Source: a virus
IMG/VR virus record: IMGVR_UViG_3300047994_000104
Location: 1 to 22,365 of that record
Length of the DNA: 22,365 nt
Strand: one strand, 5' to 3'
The position numbers and the translations under genes are program-made. Positions within the stretch are counted from its first letter, which is position 1, and every line of letters starts with the position of its first letter. The notes beneath the pieces are model-generated. The model was not told the DNA's origin, did not search any database, and saw nothing but the letters and a program-made list of their open reading frames with translations. Of the stretch, positions 5,735-12,033 are shown piece after piece.

Positions 5735-5944
5735 GACATGAGCGCAGTAGTTTCGATGCAGGGTGTACCTCCTACCCTTGCATCGTCTTTGAGCTTGCCG
5801 CAAGGCACACTCATCGGGTCGCAGGCGTGTCGCGCTGGCACGCATTGGATCAGCCTTGTGTACGGTTCACTCAGCCCCGCATGCGTGCGTAGTTGGGGCG
5901 CTAGCCGGCTTTGCAACCGGCACAGGGACACGCATGCGGTTTTT
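5735..5944 (+). ncRNA. Putative structured late-leader RNA
   Basis: No credible gene occupies 5631-5967. The stretch behind the terminator can fold into: hairpin A, CGATGCA (5754-5760) with TGCATCG (5779-5785) plus GGGT/ACCC, loop GTACCTCCT; stem B, CGCAAGGC (5799-5806) with GCCTTGTG (5853-5860), enclosing GCGTG (5825-5829)/CACGC (5839-5843); and the terminator hairpin at 5877-5939 with TTTTT. If transcription starts near 5735 the RNA would be about 210 nt. Its size and location before a lambda R-like endolysin resemble lambda 6S RNA made from pR' and stopped at tR'. The stems are seen; the existence of a transcript is inference. Confidence 0.45.
5877..5944 (+). terminator. Long-stem terminator with tRNA-like inner arms
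   Basis: A perfect 10-bp stem CCGCATGCGT (5877-5886)/ACGCATGCGG (5930-5939) is followed by TTTTT (5940-5944). Within the 43-base interior lie a D-arm-like GCG-TAGTTGGGG-CGC (5887-5901) and an anticodon-arm-like GCCGG-CTTTGCAA-CCGGC (5904-5921). There is no T arm, so it is not a normal tRNA. As a terminator the interior is unusually large. It lies 24 bases before the ATG of the endolysin. Confidence 0.55.
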
Positions 5945-5967
5945 CTTCACCTAATGGAGAAACAAAA

Positions 5968-6504
5968 ATGACACCGAACGAACTTGCCTTTCAGGACATG
6001 ATCGGCATTTCCGAAGGCACCACCACATCACCACTCACGAAGAATGCCGGCTATGACGTGATCGTCACCGGCATCGACTCGCAGGGGCATCCGACGCCGG
6101 AGATCTTCACCGACTACTCGCACCACCCGTTCGCCACTGGACGTGCGCCCAAGGTCATCAATTCACACGGGCTCACGAGCACCGCCAGCGGCAAGGTGCA
6201 AATCCTGTTCCACTGGTGGAGTGTCTATCAAGCCAAGTTCCATTGGCCCACCTTCGCACCGGAGTTCCAAGACGCCTACTACCTGCAAATCCTGCAGGAG
6301 CAGGGAGCACGAGCAAGGTTGGCGATGAATGACTTCTACGGAGCGTTGCAGAAGGTCAGCGGCCAGTGGGCTAGTCTTCCGGGCAAGGCATACGTGGCGC
6401 AGCATCAGCACACAGTCGCCCAGTGCGCGAAATGGTACGTGCAGCAGGGTGGCACACTGGTCGAGCCGCCAACGCTCAACACAACGGGAGCACAAGCATC
6501 ATGA
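5968..6504 (+). CDS. R: Endolysin, lambda R-type lytic transglycosylase
   Basis: 178 residues. It aligns by eye along its length with phage lambda gpR (GH104-type transglycosylase, 158 residues). Shared elements include AFQDMIGISEGT (compare AFLDMLAWSEGT), GYDVIVTG, IFTDYSHHPF, the SGKVQ.L..WW.VY segment, and WASLPG near the C-terminus. The essential Glu (Glu19 in lambda) corresponds to Glu16 in SEGT. The enzyme cleaves the MurNAc-GlcNAc bond of peptidoglycan with formation of an anhydro product. No signal peptide or membrane segment is visible, so it needs a holin for release. GGAG lies ten bases before ATG 5968. It is the first gene after the late-leader terminator and overlaps the holin gene by four bases. 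Confidence 0.9.
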   Translation: MTPNELAFQDMIGISEGTTTSPLTKNAGYDVIVTGIDSQGHPTPEIFTDYSHHPFATGRAPKVINSHGLTSTASGKVQILFHWWSVYQAKFHWPTFAPEFQDAYYLQILQEQGARARLAMNDFYGALQKVSGQWASLPGKAYVAQHQHTVAQCAKWYVQQGGTLVEPPTLNTTGAQAS

Positions 6505-6941
6505 CCGACACCGCCGACGCAGACGCCGAAGCGAAAGCACTCGTGGACGCCACGAAGCCACCTACCACAACCACCACCGTGACACAAACACCGCCGACAC
6601 CGCCGGCAGTCACGACGATCACCACACCGGCAACTCCCACGCAAGCACCGGTGCTGCCTTTCTACAAGCAGGCGCCCATCTGGATCACGTTGCTTCTGAT
6701 GCCACTGGTCTACATCGTCGTGTGCATCGTGCTGTGGCCGGGCAGCGCCTACCCATCCGAGACTCGCACCCAAGTCATCACCGCCATCATCGGGTTGCTG
6801 ACTCTCATCGGCGGGTACTGGCTCGGTTCGTCATTGAACTCGAGCAAGAAAGACGACGCGCTGCAAGCAGCGGCCAGCGCGCCAACCACGGTAGTCAACA
6901 ATGCCGCTTCCAACATTCCCCCCACCACAACCCCTCAGTAG
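6501..6941 (+). CDS. Probable holin with two membrane segments
   Basis: 146 residues from ATG 6501, whose ATGA overlaps the endolysin stop. The N-terminal 55 residues are Thr/Pro-rich and soluble. Membrane segments lie at about 60-79 (IWITLLLMPLVYIVVCIVLW) and 92-109 (VITAIIGLLTLIGGYWLG), followed by SSLNSSKKDD and a polar tail. The pattern GGYWLGSS..S..K after the last segment is typical of 3TM-type phage holins (PF11351-like), though here only two segments are clear. Position next to the endolysin supports the role: timed permeabilisation of the inner membrane. Confidence 0.75.
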   Translation: MTDTADADAEAKALVDATKPPTTTTTVTQTPPTPPAVTTITTPATPTQAPVLPFYKQAPIWITLLLMPLVYIVVCIVLWPGSAYPSETRTQVITAIIGLLTLIGGYWLGSSLNSSKKDDALQAAASAPTTVVNNAASNIPPTTTPQ

Positions 6942-6954
6942 GAGCAAACACACC

Positions 6955-7338
6955 ATGACTCGATACACCCGCAAGCACAGCAACACACCGTTCTTCCTGC
7001 CCACCATCGCAATGCTCGTCATCGCATTCGTGCTGGCGTGTCTGTTCGGTGGACTCGGTGGATGCACAGCCACCACACCCGGCACGACGGTAGTGCCCAC
7101 CGCAACCATCAACGATCAGACCGCGCTCGCCTATGACGCTGTGACATTCAGCAGCACCACGGTGAACGCGTTACTCAGATCGGGCAAGATGACACTGGCA
7201 CAACACAAGGTCTGGCAACAAAAGCTCGCCACCATCTACGCAGCCATTCCAGCGGCCACCACGGTTGCACAACTGGTTGATCTGACAGCACAAGCACAGG
7301 CAGTGGCAACCGCCAACGGAGCATCACCGCCCAAGTGA
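6955..7338 (+). CDS. Small phage lipoprotein in the lysis region
   Basis: 127 residues from ATG 6955 with TAGGAG upstream. A basic N-terminus is followed by a hydrophobic segment (TIAMLVIAFVLACLFG) and a lipobox LGGC with Cys37, which suggests signal peptidase II processing and a lipid anchor. The mature part is Ala/Thr-rich and helical, with the A.AYD.VT......LL..GKMT pattern seen in lipoproteins beside phage holins. It may be an outer-membrane spanin-like factor, but it is neither short nor Pro-rich and no inner-membrane partner is visible. Confidence 0.65.
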   Translation: MTRYTRKHSNTPFFLPTIAMLVIAFVLACLFGGLGGCTATTPGTTVVPTATINDQTALAYDAVTFSSTTVNALLRSGKMTLAQHKVWQQKLATIYAAIPAATTVAQLVDLTAQAQAVATANGASPPK

Positions 7339-7419
7339 CACCACGAGTCACGTGTGATCATCGACCAACACAGAGCATTCAGACTGCTCCAACACATCCG
7401 CAAACGGAGAAAGAACGCC

Positions 7420-7776
7420 ATGACACCCGCACAACTGCAAACCATCATTGCCGATGCACAACTGGCAATCACCACCATCGGCACCGCAGCACCGCTACTG
7501 TTCCCCGGTGCCGGCGCTGGTGTGACCGCAGCCACTGCCATCGCATCCGCCGCACTGACCGCCATCCAGAACGCGAGCAACGCCGGCACCGATGTCACCG
7601 ATGCACAACTGCAAGCCATCCAGTCCGGCGCCGCAGCATCGCTCGCCGATGGATCACTCGCCGAATCCCAAGCTGCATCACTCGTGACCCAAAGCGCAAG
7701 CGCAGCACAGGCTCAGGAAGCGACGAACGCCACGGTGAGCACCACTGCTACCACCAGCAACGCATCAGGGGCTTAA
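7420..7776 (+). CDS. Alanine-rich phage protein with hydrophobic segment
   Basis: 118 residues from ATG 7420, preceded by GGAGAAAG. A GTG at 7354 in the same frame has no ribosome site. A helical N-terminus (MTPAQLQTIIADAQLAITTIG) leads into an Ala/Gly-rich hydrophobic region (APLLFPGAGAGVTAATAIAS), then a polar Ala/Ser/Gln-rich tail. The sequence type often follows holin and lipoprotein genes in phages. It might be membrane-active. Function unknown. Confidence 0.6.
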   Translation: MTPAQLQTIIADAQLAITTIGTAAPLLFPGAGAGVTAATAIASAALTAIQNASNAGTDVTDAQLQAIQSGAAASLADGSLAESQAASLVTQSASAAQAQEATNATVSTTATTSNASGA

Positions 7777-7855
7777 ACGCTTGATTTAGGGGCTTGGCAG
7801 GCATGACTCGCCGGTCAGGCTTCTAGCACGAGCGATAACAGTCCTACATTTAACC

Positions 7856-8335
7856 GTGAATGACGACGAAGATGACGGCCCACCGGGCGACCAGCGAACT
7901 ACGTCAGTCCGCGGCGTCAAGCGTGGCACAACTCGCCGGCTTGCAGCCGAAGCAATCCAGCAAGCCGGCATCACTGGACAACTGCCGCACGAGATTCTGT
8001 TGTCCATGGCGCGCGGCGAAGTGCAGAAGGTTCCCGCCGAAGTCGATCAGACCAACGGACGAGTCATCAAGTGGAAGTTCACGATACTTGGCGATCAGGA
8101 TCGAAGGGACGCAGCCAAAGCAGCCGCGCCCTACTTCGCACCCAAGATCAGCCAAGTCGAGCTAATTGGCGGACTGAACGATGAGCAACTTGCTAGCATC
8201 ATTGCAGGCGCTGCCGCCGAAGCAAAGATTAGCGTTAGCTTTGATAGAGCAGGCGAGACGAGCGAAACTCGAGTCGGACAAGCTACTGATTCGCTTGAAC
8301 GCCGAAAAGCAAAGTCTGCCCCTGACGTTCCGTAA
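7856..8335 (+). CDS. terS: Probable terminase small subunit
   Basis: 159 residues from GTG 7856 (no good ATG in frame). The N-terminus is acidic (NDDEDDGPPGD), then come a basic region and LPHEILLSMARGE...DQDRRDAAKAAAPYFAPKISQVEL at about 42-102. This pattern (few-residue loop, then rRDAAkaAAPYfhPK) is characteristic of one group of phage small terminase proteins. It would bind the packaging site and recruit TerL. Its last 155 bases overlap the TerL frame. Call rests on pattern and on the location directly before terL. Confidence 0.7.
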   Translation: MNDDEDDGPPGDQRTTSVRGVKRGTTRRLAAEAIQQAGITGQLPHEILLSMARGEVQKVPAEVDQTNGRVIKWKFTILGDQDRRDAAKAAAPYFAPKISQVELIGGLNDEQLASIIAGAAAEAKISVSFDRAGETSETRVGQATDSLERRKAKSAPDVP

Positions 8336-9767
8336 TGTTCCGTCACTCGTCCTAAACCCTGACCATCCGCTCCATGACCTGATGCACCGCAAGACAGTGT
8401 GTGATCCGGACGGCATCACTCGTCCGGTTCGATACAAGGTCTATTGGGGTGGCCGTGGCAGTGCGAAGTCTTGGGGCTTTGCCGAAGCACTCATCCGCAT
8501 GGCCGCAGTGTCACCGCTGCGCATTCTGTGTGTCAGAGAGTTCCAGAATTCCATCCGTGACTCGTCACACCGCACGCTGAAAGACACCATCGCCCGGCTT
8601 GGGCTCGAGTCATGGTTTCATGTCACGAGCGAATCGATCAAGTCACGGGCGGGCGCAGAGTTCATCTTCAAGGGAATGTTCGGCAATGAGCAAGGCATTC
8701 GCTCAGTCGAAGGGGTGGACATCTGTTGGGTAGAAGAGGCGCAGTCAGTCTCAGTGCTTTCGTGGCGCGCTCTATCGCCCACCATCCGCAAGGCGGGCTC
8801 TGAAATCTGGGTGAGCTACAACCTTGTGCAAGAGGAAGACGCAACGCATCAGCGGTTCGTCATTCATCACAGGCGTGGCTCGATAGTCCATCACATCAAC
8901 TATGACTCGAACCCGTATTTCCCCGGCTCAGTGCTGGAAGAGGAAATGCTGGACGACAAAGAGACCGATTACGAGCTTTATGAGCACATCTGGCTTGGAA
9001 GACCGCAACGTAGATCGAACGCCATCATCTTCAATGGCAAGTACAGAGTAGAGGCATTCCCCGACGAGCTTTATCAGCAGGCGGACCGTCTCTACTACGG
9101 TGCGGACTTCGGATTCAGCACAGACCCCAACACACTCGTCCGGTCATTCGTGATCGAAACACCCGGCCGGCGCAGACCTGAGCGCCGGCTGTACGTGTCA
9201 CATGCGCAGTTCGGCTATCACGTGGACACGCAAGACATGCCGGACATGTATGACCTTGTGCCCGGTTCAAGAGATTGGCCGATCAAGGCCGACATCGCCA
9301 GACCCGAAACGATCAGTGCGCTGCGCAAGCTCAAGTTCATCATCAGCGGCGCAGAGAAGTGGCAAGGCTCAGTCGAAGACGGTATCCAGTACCTGCGCTC
9401 GTTCGATGAGATAGTCATTCACGCCCGCTGCAAGGAATTTCAGCAAGAGGCGTACATGTACCGCTACAAGGTCGATCCAAAGATCGTCGATGAGCGTGGA
9501 CAGCCGCAAGTCCTGCCGAAGATCATCGTCGACAAGTACAACCACGCATGGGATGCGCTTCGCTATTCGATGGACGGCATGATTCAACGATCAGGCGAAA
9601 TCGGCATGTGGGCTAGACTTGGCAAAGATACGCCGGTCACAGTGCACGGAGTCGAGTCAGTGGTCCGGCCCCGCCGCATGGCGTCATTGCAGTTGCCGAT
9701 GCAGCGTAAGATGGCGCAAAGTCCGCAGATTCAAACACCGGAGCGCACCGTATGGACAAGCCTCTGA
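8181..9767 (+). CDS. terL: Terminase large subunit
   Basis: 528 residues. Walker A GGRGSAKS at 90-97, Walker B VDICWVEEA at 179-187 with the catalytic glutamates, and a coupling-motif-like SEIWVSYN at about 207-214 form the packaging ATPase. The C-terminal RNase H-like nuclease has the expected acidic residues Asp309 (YYGADFGFS), Asp371 (IKADIARPE) and Asp458 (NHAWDALRY). Family: Terminase_3/PBSX XtmB-like. It cuts the concatemer and drives DNA into the prohead through the portal. The ATG at 8181 lies inside terS; the segment before the ATPase (ALPPKQRLALALIEQARR) looks like the usual N-terminus, so I keep it. A TTG at 8295 is an alternative. Confidence 0.95.
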   Translation: MSNLLASLQALPPKQRLALALIEQARRAKLESDKLLIRLNAEKQSLPLTFRNVPSLVLNPDHPLHDLMHRKTVCDPDGITRPVRYKVYWGGRGSAKSWGFAEALIRMAAVSPLRILCVREFQNSIRDSSHRTLKDTIARLGLESWFHVTSESIKSRAGAEFIFKGMFGNEQGIRSVEGVDICWVEEAQSVSVLSWRALSPTIRKAGSEIWVSYNLVQEEDATHQRFVIHHRRGSIVHHINYDSNPYFPGSVLEEEMLDDKETDYELYEHIWLGRPQRRSNAIIFNGKYRVEAFPDELYQQADRLYYGADFGFSTDPNTLVRSFVIETPGRRRPERRLYVSHAQFGYHVDTQDMPDMYDLVPGSRDWPIKADIARPETISALRKLKFIISGAEKWQGSVEDGIQYLRSFDEIVIHARCKEFQQEAYMYRYKVDPKIVDERGQPQVLPKIIVDKYNHAWDALRYSMDGMIQRSGEIGMWARLGKDTPVTVHGVESVVRPRRMASLQLPMQRKMAQSPQIQTPERTVWTSL

Positions 9768-9952
9768 GAATGTCCGACCACGAAGGTCGAATCATCCTGC
9801 ACATGGATGACGAACCGATGCCCCGCATGGCACTCGTCGCATCGGTGCCCCCACTGGTCGGCGTGGAAGCCCGCGAAATCTCAGTCATGGAGTTCATCTG
9901 CGCTGGTGGCTGGATCGACACCGAGCGCTTGCCGCTCATCCCGCTGGAATGA
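9752..9952 (+). CDS. Small hypothetical protein overlapping terL end
   Basis: 66 residues. ATG 9752 lies 16 bases before the end of terL, with GGAG at good distance. The sequence MDKPLRMSDHEGRIILHMDD is followed by a hydrophobic/acidic part and ends LPLIPLE. The stop overlaps ATG 9949 of the next microgene. Possibly a small beta protein. No function assigned. Confidence 0.55.
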   Translation: MDKPLRMSDHEGRIILHMDDEPMPRMALVASVPPLVGVEAREISVMEFICAGGWIDTERLPLIPLE

Positions 9953-10113
9953 TCATGGATGCACCACTGGTCGAGCAACCGCTTCCGGAAGCTGCCGGCA
10001 CTGGCATGTTCATCGGCTATTCCAAACACATCTTTGCCAGCTACGTGCCACAGTGGCCCCGCTGGCACGGCCCCGGATGCGTTTATCGGACCACGAGCAA
10101 CTTGCCCGTGTGA
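9949..10113 (+). CDS. Microprotein of 54 residues
   Basis: The frame starts MIMDAPLVEQPLPEAAGTG (ATG 9949 overlapping the previous TGA; ATG 9955 is an in-frame alternative) and ends VYRTTSNLPV. It contains FIGYSKHIFASYVPQWPRWH, rich in aromatics. The stop at 10111-10113 overlaps an in-frame GTG (10110) of the next gene. The double overlap supports it. Function unknown. Confidence 0.5.
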   Translation: MIMDAPLVEQPLPEAAGTGMFIGYSKHIFASYVPQWPRWHGPGCVYRTTSNLPV

Positions 10114-10118
10114 ACATC

Positions 10119-10835
10119 ATGGCGAATCACGAACACATTACCCATGACGAACTTGAACGCCGGCTGTTCGAGTTCGCCAAACTCATCATCGACCGGATCA
10201 AGTCGGGTCACGCAACACTCGTGTCGATGATTCAAGGTCTGCAATCGCAGATCGATTCCCTTAACCAAACGGAGAAACGCATCATGTCTCAAGTCCAAGT
10301 CGATAGCGCACAGATCGACGCGCTCACCACCGCAGTCGCCAGTCTCAGCACCATCACCACGCAACTGCAGGCGGACAACACCGCGCTGGTCGGTCTCGTT
10401 CAGTCGGTCGAGCAGCAACTGGCAGCGGCTATCGCAGCCAATCAGCCGCTTCCGGTTGCCGACCTGACCAACACGCTGCAAACCATTCAGGGAGTGGTTT
10501 CGTCGCTGACCGCAACCGACGCAGCCGACACCGCCATCACGAGCGCACAGACCGCAACCACGGCAGTCGCCGCGTCGCCGGCCGTGCCCGCAACGGCACC
10601 CGCTGCACCCGCGCCGTCGCCGGTTTCGAGCACCACCACTGCACCGGTCATCCCGGTCGTGGACCTGAACCCGGCACAGGGCGCAACCGCCGATCCGAAT
10701 ACCGGCATGATCCAAGGTGTGCACCCCACCGTGACCGAAGATGGCACAGTCACCGGCACCGGCACTGCGCCTAACGCTGGAGATCCGACCGGTGAAACGT
10801 CGCCCGTGCCCGCGAGCGCGCCCACCGGTCCGTAA
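10119..10835 (+). CDS. Coiled-coil protein with Ala/Pro/Thr-rich tail, two possible starts
   Basis: 238 residues from ATG 10119 (GTG 10110, overlapping the previous stop, is also possible). Residues 1-55 are a charged helical segment (THDELERRLFEFAKLIIDRI). An internal ATG at 10284 has a strong Shine-Dalgarno (ACGGAGAAACGC) and would give a 183-residue form that begins MSQVQVDSAQIDALTTAV. The next 100 residues show heptad-like repeats (LSTITTQLQADNTALVGLV) typical of small phage structural or scaffolding coiled coils. The C-terminus is low-complexity Ala/Pro/Thr. Location just behind terL fits a virion or assembly role; this is inference. Confidence 0.65.
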   Translation: MANHEHITHDELERRLFEFAKLIIDRIKSGHATLVSMIQGLQSQIDSLNQTEKRIMSQVQVDSAQIDALTTAVASLSTITTQLQADNTALVGLVQSVEQQLAAAIAANQPLPVADLTNTLQTIQGVVSSLTATDAADTAITSAQTATTAVAASPAVPATAPAAPAPSPVSSTTTAPVIPVVDLNPAQGATADPNTGMIQGVHPTVTEDGTVTGTGTAPNAGDPTGETSPVPASAPTGP

Positions 10836-10837
10836 CT

Positions 10838-10900
10838 CGTTCTAGGAACGGCAAACCGGACGACAGCACTGCGCAGAGCGTCGCGGGATTCGTAACCCGC
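10838..10900 (+). other. Two hairpins before the 10923 gene
   Basis: CGTTC-TAG-GAACG (10838-10850) lies just after the stop of the coiled-coil gene. GCGGG-ATTCGTAA-CCCGC (10883-10900) is an anticodon-arm-like hairpin with the loop core TTCGTAA, preceded by GCGCAGAGCG, which looks like the end of a tRNA D arm. No acceptor stem or T arm is present, and no T tract follows. Confidence 0.4.
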
Positions 10901-10922
10901 ACCTACATCAAAAGGAAGACCC

Positions 10923-11486
10923 ATGGAGCCGATGCACTCACGAGTTCTCATCATGGCGTGCATCGTGCTGGTTTTCTGCATCGGCGCCTTGATTGCGCTC
11001 ATGTTCGATTGGAGCAAGATCATGCAGCTACTGCGCCGCACACTGGACCGAATGAACGCATGGGCCAAGCCGGAATACTGCACACTGAGCACCACGGCGG
11101 GATACCACTGCACTCGCACATTGGGCCACAAAGGTCCGTGCAAGCTCAAGGCGAACGCCATTTCCAGTCAGCAGATGTCGATGCTGACTGACGAAGAGTG
11201 GATCAAGGCAAGGCAGCGTGCGGGCTACCCAACAGGCGATTTGTTCGCTCAGGTGGACCATGGCAAGGCGGCGAAGCGTTTGATCGATCCTGATGCCGAT
11301 AAGGCCCCTTCCCACATCGAACAAGGCAGGGGCGCCGGAATGTCTTCGGCCGTTGCATCACGATTCGTGACCAATGCACTGCGTAAGTCTTCGATCAGCA
11401 CTCCGGTGGCGCCGACCCGTGCGGGTTTGCAAAGTCCGCAACCGGTGCGCTATTCTGATGCGCCTGTTCAGGTGAAACGCAAGTAA
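10923..11486 (+). CDS. Membrane-anchored protein with Cys/His motif
   Basis: 187 residues. Good Shine-Dalgarno (AAAAGGAAG). One membrane segment at about 8-28 (VLIMACIVLVFCIGALIALMF), short N-terminus. Then a Cys/His-rich stretch YCTLSTTAGYHCTRTLGHKG and PCKL (about 52-74), which could be a small zinc knuckle; similar C-x(n)-HxC-GHxGPC patterns occur in small phage and actinobacterial proteins. The C-terminal half is polar and probably disordered (SSISTPVAPTRAGLQSP). Role unknown. Confidence 0.6.
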   Translation: MEPMHSRVLIMACIVLVFCIGALIALMFDWSKIMQLLRRTLDRMNAWAKPEYCTLSTTAGYHCTRTLGHKGPCKLKANAISSQQMSMLTDEEWIKARQRAGYPTGDLFAQVDHGKAAKRLIDPDADKAPSHIEQGRGAGMSSAVASRFVTNALRKSSISTPVAPTRAGLQSPQPVRYSDAPVQVKRK

Positions 11487-11501
11487 TGGGGGTCACATGA
11501 A

Positions 11502-11822
11502 GTGAGCAAGACGCCAAGATGTAGTGCGCATCCGCAAGCCGGGGGAATCACGAACATGGGCTTGCGAATGGACACCGACACACTGGACGACGCCACACGG
11601 ATTGCACTGTGCGACTCCGCTGGTCAGGCGTGGCGTCAGTGGTCGTGGAGCGCAATGCTCACCGCAGTGCAGCAACGTGTCTATGATGCAGTGCAGCCGG
11701 CACCGAACCCGAAAGCTCGGGATACCGAATGGATGTCTGAACGGGCAGCGCGCTCGCCGCAACTGCCCGCCAATGAAGTCTTCCGCACGTCGTTCAATCG
11801 ACTGCGCAAGCAAGGTTCCTAA
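11502..11822 (+). CDS. Small hypothetical protein
   Basis: 106 residues from GTG 11502, with GGGGGT about ten bases upstream. ATG 11556 in the same frame is an alternative and would drop 18 residues. The sequence contains LDDATRIALCDSAGQAWRQW and SPQLPANEVFRTSFNRLRKQG, both helical. No family recognised. The context between packaging and fibre genes suggests a late role. Confidence 0.5.
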   Translation: MSKTPRCSAHPQAGGITNMGLRMDTDTLDDATRIALCDSAGQAWRQWSWSAMLTAVQQRVYDAVQPAPNPKARDTEWMSERAARSPQLPANEVFRTSFNRLRKQGS

Positions 11823-11847
11823 ACTCTCCTGAAAAGGCCAACCACAC

Positions 11848-12033
11848 ATGAACGTCATCCCGAAAGGGTCCAAGGTTCAGGTCAAGCAACCGCCACCGAT
11901 CATCGGCACGGTCGATGCCCTGAAATTCGACGAAGACCTTCACCAATTCCTCTACCACGTGACTTTCGAGAAAGACGGCGAGCCGCAAGCTCTCTGGCTC
12001 ACGGAAGCACAACTCGATCAGGTGCCAGCATGA
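11848..12033 (+). CDS. Small SH3-like beta protein
   Basis: 61 residues. After MNVIPKGSKVQVKQPPPIIG comes a pattern GTV.....DEDLHQFLYHVTFEKDGEPQALWLTEAQL typical of small SH3-like/KOW-like phage proteins of unknown use. AAAAGG precedes the ATG. The stop overlaps the next start (ATGA at 12030-12033), so its translation is coupled to the first fibre-block gene. Confidence 0.55.
   Translation: MNVIPKGSKVQVKQPPPIIGTVDALKFDEDLHQFLYHVTFEKDGEPQALWLTEAQLDQVPA

Noticed and set aside
5877-5939. A tRNA-Ala (UGC) gene
   Set aside because: D-like and anticodon-like arms and an outer stem exist, but the T arm (GTTCRA) is missing, the anticodon loop has eight bases, the outer stem is 10 bp and a T tract follows. 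Kept as terminator only.
5631-5967. Protein-coding frames in the folded junction
   Set aside because: Frames crossing this stretch on both strands lack ribosome sites, run through two terminators and give no protein-like sequence.
6329-6958. A long + strand frame rich in His/Arg/Thr across the endolysin-holin junction
   Set aside because: Low-complexity product that overlaps two well-supported genes fully; a shadow frame. An embedded spanin was considered, but it shows no signal peptide or lipobox.
7354-7419. GTG 7354 as start of the Ala-rich protein
   Set aside because: No ribosome site before it, while GGAGAAAG stands before ATG 7420.
7777-7855. A cos or pac site before terS
   Set aside because: The 79-base spacer is a plausible location, but I see no inverted or direct repeats that support it; not annotated.
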